Assembly: GCF_037038585.1 (NCBI RefSeq)
Contig: NC_092559.1
Location: 9,472,488 to 9,536,487 of the forward strand
Length of the DNA stretch: 64,000 nt
Reading direction: 5' to 3'
Source of the DNA: Patagioenas fasciata
Taxonomy: Eukaryota; Chordata; Aves; Columbiformes; Columbidae
Under the pieces are notes generated by a model. The model was not told the origin of the DNA. It was given only the letters and a program-made list of their open reading frames with translations, and did no database searches. The position numbers and the translations under genes are program-made. This document shows, piece by piece, positions 1 through 12,100 of the stretch (its first letter is position 1; the number at the start of each line of letters is the position of its first letter).

Positions 1-227
1 TTTCCTTTCCTTGCCTTGCCTTGCCTTTCCTTGCCTTGCCTTGCCTTGCCTTGCCTTTCCTTTCCTTGCCTTGCCTTGCCTTGCCTTGCCTTGCCTTGCC
101 TTGCCTTGCCTTGCCTTGCCTTGCCTTTCCTTTCCTTGCCTTGCCTTGCCTTTCCTTGCCTTGCCTTGCCTTTCCTTGCCTTTCCTTTCCTTTCCTTGCC
201 TTTCCTTTCCTTTCCTTGCCTTGCCTT

Positions 228-375
228 GCCCTGCCTTGCCTTTCTTTGCCTTGCCTTGCCTTTCCTTGCCTTTCCTTGCCTTGCCTTTCCTTTTCTTTGC
301 CTTGCCTTTCCTTTCCTTTCCTTGCCTTTCCTTGCCATGCCTTGCCTTGCCTTCCCTTGCCTTTCCTTTTCTTGC
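228..375. repeat. Higher-order marker block of the pentamer satellite, copy 1 of 4
   Basis: A roughly 150-bp block is recognised by an unusual series of variants: CCCTG, then CTTTCTTTGCC, then CCTTTTCTTTGCC, then CCATG, then CTTCCCTTG and CCTTTTCTTGCC. The same series in the same order returns near 1591-1740, 1975-2120 and 3415-3560. This shows that units much longer than five bases were duplicated as blocks. Confidence 0.8.
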
Positions 376-730
376 CTTGCCTTGCCTTGCCTTGCCTTTC
401 CTTGTTTTTCCTTGCCTTTCCTTGCCTTGCCTTGCCTTGCCTTGCCTTGCCTTGCCTTGCCTTGCCTTTCATTGCCTTTCCTTGCCTTTCCTTTCCTTTC
501 CTTGCCTTGCCTTTCCTTGCCTTTCCTTGCCTTGCCTTTCCTTGCCTTTCCTTTCCTTTCCTTTCCTTTCCTTTCCTTTCCTTTCCTTTCCTTTCCTTTC
601 CTTTCCTTTCCTTGCCTTGCCTTGCCTTGCCTTGCCTTGCCTTGCCTTGCCTTGCCTTGCCTTGCCTTGCCTTGCCTTGCCTTGCCTTGCCTTGCCTTGC
701 CTTGCCTTGCCTTGCCTTGCCTTGCCTTGC

Positions 731-3700
731 CTTAACTTGCCTTGCCTTGCCTTGCCTTGCCTTGCCTTGCCTTAACTTGCCTTGCCTTGCCTTGCCTTGC
801 CTTTCTTTGTCTTGCCTTGCCTTTCCTTTCCTTTCCTTTCCTTTCCTTTCCTTTCCTTTCCTTTCCTTTCCTTTCCTTTCCTTTCCTTTCCTTTCCTTTC
901 CTTTCCTTGCCTTGCCTTGCCTTGCCTTGCCTTGCCTTGCCTTGCCTTGCCTTGCCTTGCCTTGCCTTGCCTTGCCTTGCCTTGCCTTGCCTTGCCTTGC
1001 CTTGCCTTGCCTTGCCTTGCCTTGCCTTGCCTTGCCTTGCCTTGCCTTGCCTTGCCTTGCCTTTCATTGCCTTTCATTGCCTTTCCTTGCGTTGCCTTTA
1101 CTTGCCTTGCCTTGCCTTGCCTTGCCTTTCCTTGCCTTTCATTGCCTTTCCTTGCCTTTCCTTGCGTTGCCTTTACTTGCCTTGCCTTGCTTTGCCTTGC
1201 CTTGCCTTGCCTTTCATTGCCTTTCCTTGCCTTTCCTTGCGTTGCCTTTCCTTGCCTTGGCTTGCCTTTCCTTGCCTTGCCTTTCCTTGCCTTTCCTTGC
1301 CTTGCCTTGCCTTTCCTTGCCTTGCCTTGCCTTGCCTTGCCTTGCCTTTCCTTTCCTTTCCTTTCCTTTCCTTTCCTTTCCTTTCCTTTCCTTGCCTTGC
1401 CTTGCCTTGCCTTGCCTTGCCTTGCCTTTCCTTGCCTTTCCTTTCCTTTCCTTTCCTTGCCTTTCCTTGCCTTGCCTTTCCTTGCCTTGCCTTTCCTTGC
1501 CTTGCCTTGCCTTTCCTTGCCTTGCCTTGCCTTTCCTTGCCTTTCCTTTCCTTTCCTTTCTTTGCCTTTCCTTTCCTTTGCTTGCCTTGCCTTGCCCTGC
1601 CTTGCCTTTCTTTGCCTTGCCTTGCCTTTCCTTGCCTTTCCTTGCCTTGCCTTTCCTTTTCTTTGCCTTGCCTTTCCTTTCCTTTCCTTGCCTTTCCTTG
1701 CCATGCCTTGCCTTGCCTTCCCTTGCCTTTCCTTTTCTTGCCTTGCCTTGCCTTGCCTTTCCTTGCCTTGCCTTTCCTTGCCTTGCCTTTCCTTTCCTTT
1801 CCTTTCCTTTCCTTTCCTTTCCTTTCCTTGCCTTGCCTTGCCTTGCCTTGCCTTGCCTTGCCTTGCCTTGCCTTGCCTTGCCTTGCCTTGCCTTGCCTTG
1901 CCTTGCCTTGCCTTGCCTTGCCTTGCCTTTCCTTTCCTTTCCTTGCCTTTCCTTTCCTTGCCTTGCCTTGCCTTGCCCTGCCTTGCCTTTCTTTGCCTTG
2001 CCTTGCCTTTCCTTGCCTTTCCTTGCCTTGCCTTTCCTTTTCTTTGCCTTGCCTTTCCTTTCCTTTCCTTGCCTTTCCTTGCCATGCCTTGCCTTGCCTT
2101 CCCTTGCCTTTCCTTTTCTTGCCTTGCCTTGCCTTGCCTTGCCTTTCCTTGTTTTTCCTTGCCTTTCCTTGCCTTGCCTTGCCTTGCCTTGCCTTGCCTT
2201 GCCTTGCCTTGCCTTGCCTTGCCTTGCCTTGCCTTGCCTTTCATTGCCTTTCCTTGCCTTTCCTTTCCTTTCCTTTCCTTGCCTTGCCTTTCCTTGCCTT
2301 TCCTTGCCTTGCCTTTCCTTGCCTTTCCTTTCCTTTCCTTTCCTTTCCTTTCCTTTCCTTTCCTTTCCTTTCCTTTCCTTTCCTTTCCTTTCCTTGCCTT
2401 GCCTTGCCTTGCCTTGCCTTGCCTTGCCTTGCCTTGCCTTGCCTTGCCTTGCCTTGCCTTGCCTTGCCTTGCCTTGCCTTGCCTTGCCTTGCCTTGCCTT
2501 GCCTTGCCTTAACTTGCCTTGCCTTGCCTTGCCTTGCCTTGCCTTGCCTTAACTTGCCTTGCCTTGCCTTGCCTTGCCTTTCTTTGTCTTGCCTTGCCTT
2601 TCCTTGCCTTTCCTTGCCTTTCCTTTCCTTTCCTTTGCTTTCCTTTCCTTTCCTTTCCTTTCCTTTCCTTTCCTTTCCTTTCCTTTCCTTTCCTTTCCTT
2701 TCCTTTCCTTTCCTTTCCTTTCCTTTCCTTTCCTTTCCTTTCCTTGCCTTGCCTTGCCTTGCCTTGCCTTGCCTTGCCTTGCCTTGCCTTGCCTTGCCTT
2801 GCCTTGCCTTGCCTTGCCTTGCCTTGCCTTGCCTTGCCTTGCCTTGCCTTGCCTTGCCTTGCCTTGCCTTGCCTTGCCTTTCATTGCCTTTCATTGCCTT
2901 TCCTTGCGTTGCCTTTACTTGCCTTGCCTTGCCTTGCCTTGCCTTTCCTTGCCTTTCATTGCCTTTCCTTGCCTTTCCTTGCGTTGCCTTTACTTGCCTT
3001 GCCTTGCTTTGCCTTGCCTTGCCTTGCCTTTCATTGCCTTTCCTTGCCTTTCCTTGCGTTGCCTTTCCTTGCCTTGGCTTGCCTTTCCTTGCCTTGCCTT
3101 TCCTTGCCTTTCCTTGCCTTGCCTTGCCTTTCCTTGCCTTGCCTTGCCTTGCCTTGCCTTGCCTTTCCTTTCCTTTCCTTTCCTTTCCTTTCCTTTCCTT
3201 TCCTTTCCTTGCCTTGCCTTGCCTTGCCTTGCCTTGCCTTGCCTTGCCTTTCCTTGCCTTTCCTTTCCTTTCCTTTCCTTGCCTTTCCTTGCCTTGCCTT
3301 GCCTTGCCTTGCCTTTCCTTGCCTTGCCTTGCCTTTCCTTGCCTTGCCTTGCCTTTCCTTGCCTTTCCTTTCCTTTCCTTTCTTTGCCTTTCCTTTCCTT
3401 TGCTTGCCTTGCCTTGCCCTGCCTTGCCTTTCTTTGCCTTGCCTTGCCTTTCCTTGCCTTTCCTTGCCTTGCCTTTCCTTTTCTTTGCCTTGCCTTTCCT
3501 TTCCTTTCCTTGCCTTTCCTTGCCATGCCTTGCCTTGCCTTCCCTTGCCTTTCCTTTTCTTGCCTTGCCTTGCCTTGCCTTTCCTTGCCTTGCCTTTCCT
3601 TGCCTTGCCTTTCCTTTCCTTTCCTTTCCTTTCCTTTCCTTTCCTTTCCTTTCCTTGCCTTGCCTTGCCTTGCCTTGCCTTGCCTTGCCTTGCCTTGCCT

Positions 3701-5006
3701 TGCCTTGCCTTGCCTTGCCTTGCCTTGCCTTGCCTTGCCTTGCCTTGCCTTGCCTTAACTTGCCTTGCCTTGCCTTTCCTTGCCTTGCCTTGCCTTAACT
3801 TGCCTTGCCTTGCCTTGCCTTGCCTTTCTTTGTCTTGCCTTGCCTTGCCTTGCCTTTCTTTGTCTTGCCTTGCCTTTCCTTGCCTTTCCTTTCCTTTCCT
3901 TTCCTTTCCTTTCCTTTCCTTTCCTTTCCTTTCCTTTCCTTTCCTTTCCTTTCCTTTCCTTTCCTTGCCTTGCCTTGCCTTGCCTTGCCTTGCCTTGCCT
4001 TGCCTTGCCTTGCCTTGCCTTGCCTTGCCTTGCCTTGCCTTGCCTTGCCTTGCCTTGCCTTGCCTTGCCTTGCCTTGCCTTGCCTTGCCTTGCCTTGCCT
4101 TGCCTTGCCTTTCATTGCCTTTCCTTGCGTTGCCTTTACTTGCCTTGCCTTGCCTTGCCTTGCCTTTCCTTGCGTTGCCTTTACTTGCCTTGCCTTGCTT
4201 TGCCTTGCCTTGCCTTGCCTTTCATTGCCTTTCCTTGCCTTTCCTTGCGTTGCCTTTCCTTGCCTTGGCTTGCCTTTCCTTGCCTTGCCTTTCCTTGCCT
4301 TTCCTTGCCTTGCCTTGCCTTTCCTTGCCTTGCCTTGCCTTGCCTTGCCTTGCCTTTCCTTTCCTTTCCTTTCCTTTCCTTTCCTTTCTTTTCCTTGCCT
4401 TGCCTTGCCTTGCCTTGCCTTGCCTTGCCTTGCCTTGCCTTGCCTTTCCTTGCCTTTCCTTTCCTTTCCTTGCCTTTCCTTGCCTTGCCTTGCCTTGCCT
4501 TGCCTTGCCTTTCCTTGCCTTGCCTTGCCTTTCCTTGCCTTGCCTTGCCTTTCCTTGCCTTTCCTTTCCTTTCCTTTCCTTGCCTTGCCTTGCCTTTCCT
4601 TTCCTTTCCTTTCCTTGCCTTGCCTTGCCTTGCCTTGCCTTTCCTTGCCTTTCCTTTCCTTTCCTTGCCTTTCCTTGCCTTTCCTTTCCTTTCCTTTCCT
4701 TGCCTTGCCTTTCCTTGCCTTTCCTTTCCTTTCTTTTCCTTGCCTTTCCTTGCCTTGCCTTGCCTTGCCTTGCCTTGCCCTGCCTTGCCTTGCCTTGCCT
4801 TGCCTTGCCTTGCCTTGCCTTGCCTTGCCTTGCCTTGCCTTCTTGTGCCTTGCTTTGCCTTGCCTTACCTTGCCTCGCCTTGTTCTGCCTTTCCTTGCTT
4901 TACCTTGCCTTGCCTTGCCTCACCTTGCTCGCCTTGCCTTGCCTTCCTGTGCCTTGCTTTGCCTTGCCTTGCCTTGCCTTACCTTGCCTCGCCTTGTTCT
5001 ACCTTT
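731..5006. repeat. Three tandem higher-order units marked by paired TTAAC variants
   Basis: Each unit opens with a pair of CTTAAC variants 40 bp apart. It continues with CTTTCTTTGTC, a long CCTTT run, a long CCTTG run, and a CTTTCATTGCC / CCTTGCGTTGCCTTTAC segment near 1062, 2878 and 4104. Spacing between unit starts is about 1.78 kb and then about 1.25 kb, so the last interval has lost about 0.5 kb or the middle one has gained it. The structure is typical of unequal exchange in tandem arrays. Confidence 0.75.
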
Positions 5007-7120
5007 CACAGAATCACAGAATCACAGAATTGGCTAGGTTGGAAAAGACCTCAGAGATCATCAAGTCCAACCCTTGGTCCAACTTCAGCCCATTTACTAG
5101 ATCATGGCACTAAGAGCCATGTCCAATCTCAGTTTAAAAACCTCCAGGGACGGTGAGTCCACCACCTCCCTAGGCAGGCCATTCCAATGCCTGATCACTC
5201 TTTCCGTAAAGAACTTCTTCCTAATATCCAGCCTAAACTTCCCCTGGCAGAGTTTAAGCCCATGTCCCCTTGTCCTATTGCTAACTGCCTGGGAGAAGAG
5301 ACCAGTTCCCACCTGACTATAACTTCCCTTCAGGTAGTTATAGAGAGCAATGAGGTCACCTCTAAGCCTCCTCCTCTCCAGGCTGAACAACCCCAGCTCC
5401 CTCAGCCTCTCACCATAGGTCATGTGCTCAAGTCCCTTCACCAGTCTTGTTGCTCTTCTCTGGACCCGCTCCAGCACCTCAATATCCCTCCTGAACTGAG
5501 GGGCCCAGAACTGAACACAATACTCCAGGTGTGGCCTCACCAATGCAGAGTACAGGGGAAGGATCACTTCCCTTGTCCTGCTGACCACACTATTTTTGAT
5601 ACAGGCCAGGATACCATTGGCCTTCTTGGCCACCTGGGCACACTGTTGGCTCATGTTGAGCTTGCTGTCAATCAGTACCCCCAGGTCCCTTTCTGTCTGG
5701 CTGCTCTCCAGCCACTCTGTGCCCAGCCTGTAGCGCTGAAGGGGGTTGTTGTGGCCAAAGTGCAGGACCCGGCACTTGGCCTTGTTGAACTTCATCCCAT
5801 TGGAATCAGCCCATTTTTCCAGTCTATCCAGATCTCTTTGCAGAGCCCTCCTGCCTTCCAGCAGGTCAACACTGCCCCCCAACTTGGTGTCATCAGCAAA
5901 TTTGCTGATGGTGGTCTCAATCCCCTCATCTAAATCATCAATAAAGATGTTAAACAGGACTGGACCCAACACTGACCCCTGGGGGACACCACTAGTGACT
6001 GGCCGCCAGCTAGATGCAGCCCCATTCACCAGCACTGTCTGGGCCCAGCCCTCCAGCCAGTTCTTAACCCAGCAGAGAGTGCACTTGTCCAAGCCATGGG
6101 CTATCAGCTTTTGAAGGAGTATATTATGGGAGACAGTGTCAAAGGCTTTGCTGAAGTCTAGATAGATCACATCTACAGCTTTCCCCTCATCCACTAGGTG
6201 GGTCACCTGATCATAAAAGGAAATCAGGTTGGTCAGACAGGACCTGCCCCTCCTAAACCCATGCTGGCTGGGTCTGATCCCTGGTCCATCCTGGAGGTGC
6301 TGTGTGATTGCATTCAGGATGATCTGCTCCATCACCCTGCCAGGCACCGAGGTCAGGCTGACAGGCCTGTAGTTGCCAGGGTCAGCTTTGCAGCCCTTTT
6401 TGTGGATTGGGGTAACATTTGCCAGTTTCCAATCATTTGGGACCTCCCCAGTGAGCCAAGACTGTTGGAAGATGATGGAGAGCGGCTTGGCGAGCTCTTC
6501 TGCTAGCTCCCTCATCACCCTAGGATGGATCCCGTCTGGTCCCATAGACTTATGAGGATCCAGATGGCTCAGTAAGCCACCAACTATTTCCTCTTGGAAT
6601 ACAAGGGGACTATTTGGCTTCCTATTCCTGTCAACCATCTCCAGAGGCCAGTTATCCTGAGGGCCATCTGTTTGACTGGTAAATATTGAGGCAAAGTAGG
6701 TATTAAGTACCTCAGCTTTCTCCTCATCTTTGTTAACTATATTTCCCTCAAAGTCCAGTAGAGAATGGAGGTTTTCCTTGCCCCTCCTTTTGTTATTAAC
6801 ATATTTAAAGAAGGACTTTTTATTATCCCTAACAGAATTGGCCAAATTAACTTCAAACTGCACTTTTGTTTCCCTGATTTTTTTCCTGCACGATCTAGCT
6901 ATTTTCCTAAATTCTTCATAGGTAGCCAGCCCTTTTTTCCACAGTCTGTAAACTCTCTTTTTATTTCTGATTTCCTTCAAAATCTCCCTGTTTAGCCAAG
7001 CCGGTTGTCTTCCCTGTCGGCTAGCCTTTCGGCGCACTGGTATAGCCTGATCCTGTGCCCTCAAAACCTCCCGCTTGAAGTATGTCCAACCCTCCTGGGC
7101 CCCCTTGTTTTTAAGCATTG
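5007..7120 (-). mobile_element. CR1 LINE, 5'-truncated, inserted in the pentamer satellite
   Basis: The left end begins with three copies of an 8-bp unit (CACAGAAT) followed by the typical CR1 3' tail in reverse complement (TTGGAAAAGACCTC, ATCATCAAGTCCAACC). The right end stops abruptly at about 7120, directly against pentamer satellite. The element lacks the 5' UTR, ORF1 and the endonuclease half of ORF2, as expected for target-primed insertion with early arrest. Satellite on both sides shares the same local variant string (CCTGTGCCTTGCTTTGCC, then CCTCGCCTTGTTCTACCTTTC), so the element landed inside an existing array. I see no clear target-site duplication, which is usual for CR1. Confidence 0.95.
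5097..7118 (-). CDS. CR1 ORF2 C-terminal part: reverse transcriptase (673 codons, open)
   Basis: The frame encodes the linker and reverse transcriptase of a CR1 retrotransposon, an enzyme that copies element RNA into DNA at a nicked target. From the N-terminus there is a basic helical region (about residues 40-110), then RT motifs: D321 in [20 protein letters not shown] at 376-386, and the catalytic FADD at 407-410. A basic C-terminal region follows and ends at a natural stop just upstream of the CR1 3' UTR. The apurinic endonuclease domain that should precede it is absent because the element is 5'-truncated; the first ATG (7118) lies two bases from the truncation point and is probably an internal Met. 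More than 2 kb without a stop or frameshift suggests a young insertion. It could not retrotranspose alone. Confidence 0.9.
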   Translation of the reverse strand: MLKNKGAQEGWTYFKREVLRAQDQAIPVRRKASRQGRQPAWLNREILKEIRNKKRVYRLWKKGLATYEEFRKIARSCRKKIRETKVQFEVNLANSVRDNKKSFFKYVNNKRRGKENLHSLLDFEGNIVNKDEEKAEVLNTYFASIFTSQTDGPQDNWPLEMVDRNRKPNSPLVFQEEIVGGLLSHLDPHKSMGPDGIHPRVMRELAEELAKPLSIIFQQSWLTGEVPNDWKLANVTPIHKKGCKADPGNYRPVSLTSVPGRVMEQIILNAITQHLQDGPGIRPSQHGFRRGRSCLTNLISFYDQVTHLVDEGKAVDVIYLDFSKAFDTVSHNILLQKLIAHGLDKCTLCWVKNWLEGWAQTVLVNGAASSWRPVTSGVPQGSVLGPVLFNIFIDDLDEGIETTISKFADDTKLGGSVDLLEGRRALQRDLDRLEKWADSNGMKFNKAKCRVLHFGHNNPLQRYRLGTEWLESSQTERDLGVLIDSKLNMSQQCAQVAKKANGILACIKNSVVSRTREVILPLYSALVRPHLEYCVQFWAPQFRRDIEVLERVQRRATRLVKGLEHMTYGERLRELGLFSLERRRLRGDLIALYNYLKGSYSQVGTGLFSQAVSNRTRGHGLKLCQGKFRLDIRKKFFTERVIRHWNGLPREVVDSPSLEVFKLRLDMALSAMI

Positions 7121-8960
7121 TTTCCTTGCCTTGCCATGCCTCGCCTTGCTTTACCTTTCCTTGCTTTACCTTGCCTTGCCTTGCCTCACCTTGCTTTGCC
7201 TTGCCTTGCCTTCCTGTGCCTTGCTTTGCCTTGCCTTACCTTGCCTCGCCTTGTTCTACCTTTCCTTGCTTTACCTTGCCTTGCCTTGCCTCGCCTCGCC
7301 TTGCTTTACCTTTCCTTGCTTTACCTTGCCTAGCTTTACCTTGAATTGCCTTGCCTTCCTTACACCTTGCCTTGTTTTACCTTTCTGTGCCGTGCCTTGC
7401 CTTGCCCTGCCTTGTTTTCCCATGCCTTGACTTGCCTTGCCCTGCCTTGTTTTTCCACGCCTTACCTTGCCTTGTTATGGGTTGCCTTGAGTTGCCTTGC
7501 TTTTCCTTCCTTTTTTTTACCTTGCCTTGTTTTGGCTTGCCTTGCCTTTCTTCACCTTTCTTAACTTGCCTTGCCTTACCTTGTGTTATCTTTCAATGGT
7601 TTTCCTTCCCTTGCCTTGCCTTGCCTTGCCTTGTTTTTCCTTGCCTTGCCCTGACTTGCCTTGCTTTGCCTTGCTTTTCCTTGCCTTGCTTAACCATTCC
7701 TTGATTTACCTTGCCTTGCGTTGCCTTGCCTTGTCTTTCCTTGCCTTGCCTTACTTTACCTTGCCTTGCCTTGCTTTACCTATCCTTGCCTTGCTTTCTC
7801 TTGCCATGCCTTGCCTTCTTTTTTTTTTGGCTTGCCTTGAGTTTCCTCGCCTTTCTTTCCCTTGCCGTGTTTTGGCTTGCCTTGAGTTGTATGCCATGGT
7901 TTTCCTTTCCTTGCCTTAGCTTGCCTTGCCTTGCCTTGCCTTGCCTTGCCTTGCCTTGCTTTGCCTTGCCTTGCCTTTTCTTTTCTTGCCTTGCCTTTTC
8001 TTTCCTTGCTTTGCCTTGCCTGACCTTGCCTTGCCCTGCTTTGCCTTGCCTTGCCTTGATTTACCTTGCCTTGCCTCGCCTCTACTTGCCTTGCCTTGCC
8101 TTGCCTCGCCTTGCCTTGCCGTGCCTTGAATTGGCTTGCCTCGCCTTGCCTTGCCTTGCCTTGGCATACCTCGCCTTGCCTTTACTTTACAGTGCCTTGC
8201 TTTGCCTTCCATTGCCTGGCTTTGCCTTGCCTTGCCTTGCCTTGCCTTGCCTTGCCTTGACTTGGCTTGCCTCGCCTTGCCTTACCTCGCCTTGCCTTGC
8301 CTCGCCTTGCCTTGCCGTGCCTTGAATTGGCTTGCCTCGCCTTGCCTTGCCTTGCCTTGGCTTGCCTCGCCTTGCCTTTACTTTACAGTGCCTTGCCTTG
8401 CCTTCCATTGCCTAGCCTTGCCTTGCCTTGCCTCGTCTTGCCTGACCTCGCCTTACCTTCCCTTGCATTGCCTTGCCTTGCTTTACCTTGCTTTTCCATA
8501 CCTTACTTAACCATTCCTTGCTTTACCTTGCCTTGCTTTGACTTGCCTTGCTTTGCCTTGCTTTACCTTGTCTTGCCTTCCCTTACCTTGCCTTGAATTG
8601 CCTTGCCTTGCTTACACCTTGCCTTGCCTTGCCTTGCTTACACCTTGCCTTACCTTGCATTGCCTTGCCTTGCCATGCTTTACCTTCCCTTGCTTTACCT
8701 TGAATTGCCTTGCCTTCCCTTGCCTTCCCTTGCCTTGCCTTCCCTTGCCTTGCCTTGCTTACACTTTGCCTTGTTTTGCCTTGCCTTGCCTTTCTTACAC
8801 CTTGCCTTGCCTTGCTTTGCCTTGCCTTGACTTGCCATGCCTTGCCTTGCCTGGCCTTGCCTTGCCTTGCCCTGCTTACACCTTACCTTACCTTGCCTTG
8901 CCTTGCCTTGCCTTGCCTGGCCTGGCTTTGCTTTGCCTTTCCTTGCCTTGCTTTGCCTTG

Positions 8961-9102
8961 CTTTCCTTTTCCTTTCCTTTCCTTTCCTTTCCTTTCCTTT
9001 CCTTTCCTTTCCTTTCCTTTCCTTTCCTTTCCTTTCCTTTCCTTTCCTTTCCTTTCCTTTCCTTTCCTTTCCTTTCCTTTCCTTTCCTTTCCTTTCCTTT
9101 CC
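8961..9102. repeat. Pure (CCTTT)n homopyrimidine run 1
   Basis: About 140 bases of nearly perfect CCTTT units, all pyrimidine on the plus strand, are preceded by a CCTGGCCTGGCTTTG marker and followed by mixed CCTTT/CCTTG sequence. Confidence 0.9.
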
Positions 9103-12100
9103 TTGCCTTTCCTTTCCTTTCCTTTCCTTGCCTTTCCTTGCCTTTCCTTTCCTTGCCTTTCCTTGCCTTGCCTTGCCTTGCCTTGCCTTGCCTTGCCTTG
9201 CCTTGCCTTGCCTTGCCTTGCCTTTCCTTTCCTTGCCTTTCCTTTCCTTGCCTTTCCTTTCCTTGCCTTGCCTTTCCTTGCCTTTCCTTTCCTTGCCTTT
9301 CCTTGCCTTTCCTTGCCTTTCCTTGCCTTTCCTTGCATTTCCTTTCCTATCCTTGCCTATCCTTGCCTTTCCTTGCCTTTCCTTGCCTTGCCTTGCCTAG
9401 CCTTGCCTTGCCTAGCCTTGCCTTGCCTTGCTTTGCCTTGCCTTGCCTTTTCTTTGTCTTGTCTTTCCTTGCCTTGCCTTTTCTTTGTCTTGTCTTTCCT
9501 TGCCTTGCCTTGCCTTGCCTTGCCTTGCCTTGCCTTGCCTTGCCTTGCCTTCCCTTGCCTTGCCTTTCCTTTCCTTGCCTTGCCTTTCCTTTCCTTTCCT
9601 TTCCTTTCCTTTCCTTTCCTTTCCTTTCCTTTCCATTCCTTTCCTTGCCTTTCCTTTCCTTGCCTTTCCTTTCCTTTCCTTGCCTTGCCTTTCCTTTCCT
9701 TGCCTTTCCTTTCCTTTCCTTTCCTTTCCTTGCCTTGCCTTGCCTTGCCTTTCCTTTCCTTGCCTTTCCTTGCCTTGCCTTTCCTTTCCTTGCCTTTCCT
9801 TTCCTTGCCTTTCCTTTCCTTGCCTTGCCTTTTCTTTCCTTGCCTTGCCTTACCTTGCCTTGCCTTGCCTTGCCTTTTCTTTCCTTGTCTTGCTTTTCCT
9901 TTCCTTGCCTTGCCTTTCCTTTCCTTGCCTTGCCTTTCCTTTCCTTGCCTTTCCTTGCCTTGCCTTTCCTTGTTTTTCCTTGCCTTGCCTTGCCTTGCTT
10001 TGCCTTTCCTTTCCTTTCCTTGCCTTTCCTTGCCTTTCCTTTCCTTTCCTTGCCTTTCCTTTCCTTGCCTTGCCTTTCCTTGCCTTGCCTTTCCTTGCCT
10101 TGCCTTTCCTTGCCTTGCCTTTCCTTGTTTTTCCTTGCCTTGCCTTGCCTTGCTTTGCCTTTCCTTTCCTTTCCTTTCCTTTCCTTTCCTTGCCTTTCCT
10201 TTCCTTTCCTTGCCTTTCCTTTCCTTGCCTTTCCTTTCCTTGCCTTTCCTTTCCTTGCCTTGCCTTTCCTTGCCTTGCCTTTCCTTGCCTTGCCTTTCCT
10301 TGCCTTGCCTTTCCTTTCTTTGCCTTGCCTTGCCTTGCCTTGCTTTGCCTTGCCTTGCCTTGCCTTTTCTTTCCTTGCCTTGCCTTTTCTTTCCTTGCTT
10401 TGCTTGCCTGACCTTGCCTTGCCTTTCTTTTCCTTGCCTTGCCTTGCCTTTCCTTGCCTTGCCTTTCCTTACCTTGCCTTGCCTTTCCTTGCCTTGCCTT
10501 GCTTTGCCTTGCTTTTCAATGTCTTGCTTAACCATTCTTTCATTTACCTTGCCTTTCTTTACCTTGCCTCTCCTCGCCTTGCCTTGCTTTAACATGCCTT
10601 GCTTTACCTTGCTTTTCCATACCTTACTTAATCATTCCTTGCTTTACCTTGCCTTGCTTTGCCTTGCCTTGCTTTGCCTTGCCTTGCCTTGCCTTTTCTT
10701 TCCTTTCCTTGCCTTGCCTTTCCTTTCCTTGCCTTTCCTTTCCTTTCCTTGCCTTTCCTTTCCTTTCCTTGCCTTTCCTTTCCTTTCCTTGCCTTTTCTT
10801 TCCTTGCCTTGCTTTGCTTACACCTTGCCTTGCCTTGCTTTGCCTTGCTTTGCCTTGATTTGCCTTGCCTTGTCTTGACTTGCCTTGCTTTGCCTTGCCT
10901 CTACTTGCCTTGCCTTGCTTTACCTTGCCTTGCCTTGTATCTACTTGCCTTGCCTTGCTTTAACTTCCCGTGCTTTACCTTGAATTGCCTTGCCTTACTT
11001 TACATTGCCTTGCCTTGACTTGGCTTGCCTCGCCTTGCCTTGCCTCGCCTTGCCTTGCCTTGCCTTGACTTGGCTTGCCTCGCCTTGCCTTGCCTTGCCT
11101 TGGCTTGCCTCGCCTTGCCTTACTTTACAGTGCCTTGCCTTGCCTTGCCTTGCCTTGCCTTGCCTTGCTTTGCCTTGCTTTTCAATGTCTTGCTTAACCA
11201 TTCTTTCATTTACCTTGCCTTTCTTTACCTTGCCTCTCCTCGCCTTGCCTTGCTTTAACATGCCTTGCTTTACCTTGCTTTTCCATACCTTACTTAACCA
11301 TTCCTTGCTTTACCTTGCCTTGCTTTGCCTTGCCTTGCTTTGCCTTGCCTTGCCTTGCCTTGCCTTTTCTTTCCTTTCCTTGCCTTTTCTTTCCTTGCCT
11401 TGCTTTGCTTACACCTTGCCTTGCCTTGCTTTCACCTTGCCTTGCCTTGCTGTGCCTTGCCTCTACTTGCCTTGCCTTACTTTACATTGCCTTGCCTTGC
11501 CTTCCATTGCCTAGCCTTGCCTTGCCTTGCCTTGCCTTGCCTTGCCTTGACTTGGCTTGCCTCGCCTTGCCTTGCCTCGCCTTGCCTTGCCTTGCCTTGA
11601 CTTGGCTTGCCTCGCCTTGCCTTGCCTTGCCTTGGCTTGCCTCGCCTTGCCTTACTTTACAGTGCCTTGCCTTGCCTTGCCTTGCCTTGCCTTGTTTTGC
11701 CTCGCCTTGCCTTACCTCGCCTTGTTTTGCCTCGCCTTGCCTTACCTCGCCTTACCTTCCTTTGCATTGCCTTGCCTTGCTTTACCTTTCCTTTTTCTGC
11801 CTTTTCTTTCCTTGCCTTTTCTTTCTTTTCCTTGCTTTGCCTTGCCTCGCCTCGCCTTGCCTTACCTTGCATTCCCTTGCCTTGCCTTGCCTTGCCTTGC
11901 CTTGCTTTGCCTTGCTTTTCAATGTCTTGCTTAACCATTCTTTGATTTGCCTTGCCTTTCTTTACCTTGCCTCTCCTCGCCTTGCCTTGCTTTAACATGC
12001 CTTGCTTTACCTTGCTTTTCCATACCTTACTTAACCATTCCTTGCTTTACCTTGCCTTGCTTTGACTTGCCTTGCTTTGCCTTGCTTTACCTTGTCTTGC

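Larger units (their letters stand above)
1..5006. repeat. Pentanucleotide satellite block 1 (CCTTG/CCTTT)n with higher-order structure
   Basis: The plus strand is an almost uninterrupted chain of five-base units, CCTTG and CCTTT, with rare variants (TTAAC, GTTGCC, CCATG, CCCTG). Pure CCTTT runs alternate with pure CCTTG runs. Rare variants recur in fixed arrangements, which shows copying of longer blocks: a pair of TTAAC variants 40 bases apart occurs near 731/771, 2508/2548 and 3753/3793. Because 15 bases hold exactly three units, every frame can stay open for long distances on both strands, giving Leu-Pro-Cys-Leu-Ala or Lys-Ala-Arg-Gln-Gly repeats; these are not genes. The strand is strongly pyrimidine-rich. 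The array is open at the left edge of the window. Confidence 0.97.

Noticed and set aside
732..3526. Minus-strand Lys/Arg/Gly/Gln-rich open frames (up to 490 codons)
   Set aside because: They are the complement of the same satellite and look like basic low-complexity proteins only because of repeat composition.
21..5156. Very long open frames in the pentamer satellite (up to about 1,000 codons) on the plus strand
   Set aside because: They encode only Leu-Pro-Cys-Leu-Ala type five-residue repeats forced by the 15-base periodicity; several frames and the opposite strand are open at once and there is no codon bias or domain.
5187..6506. Plus-strand open frames inside the CR1 (for example 248 codons at 5187-5933)
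   Set aside because: They are antisense shadows of the intact reverse transcriptase frame.
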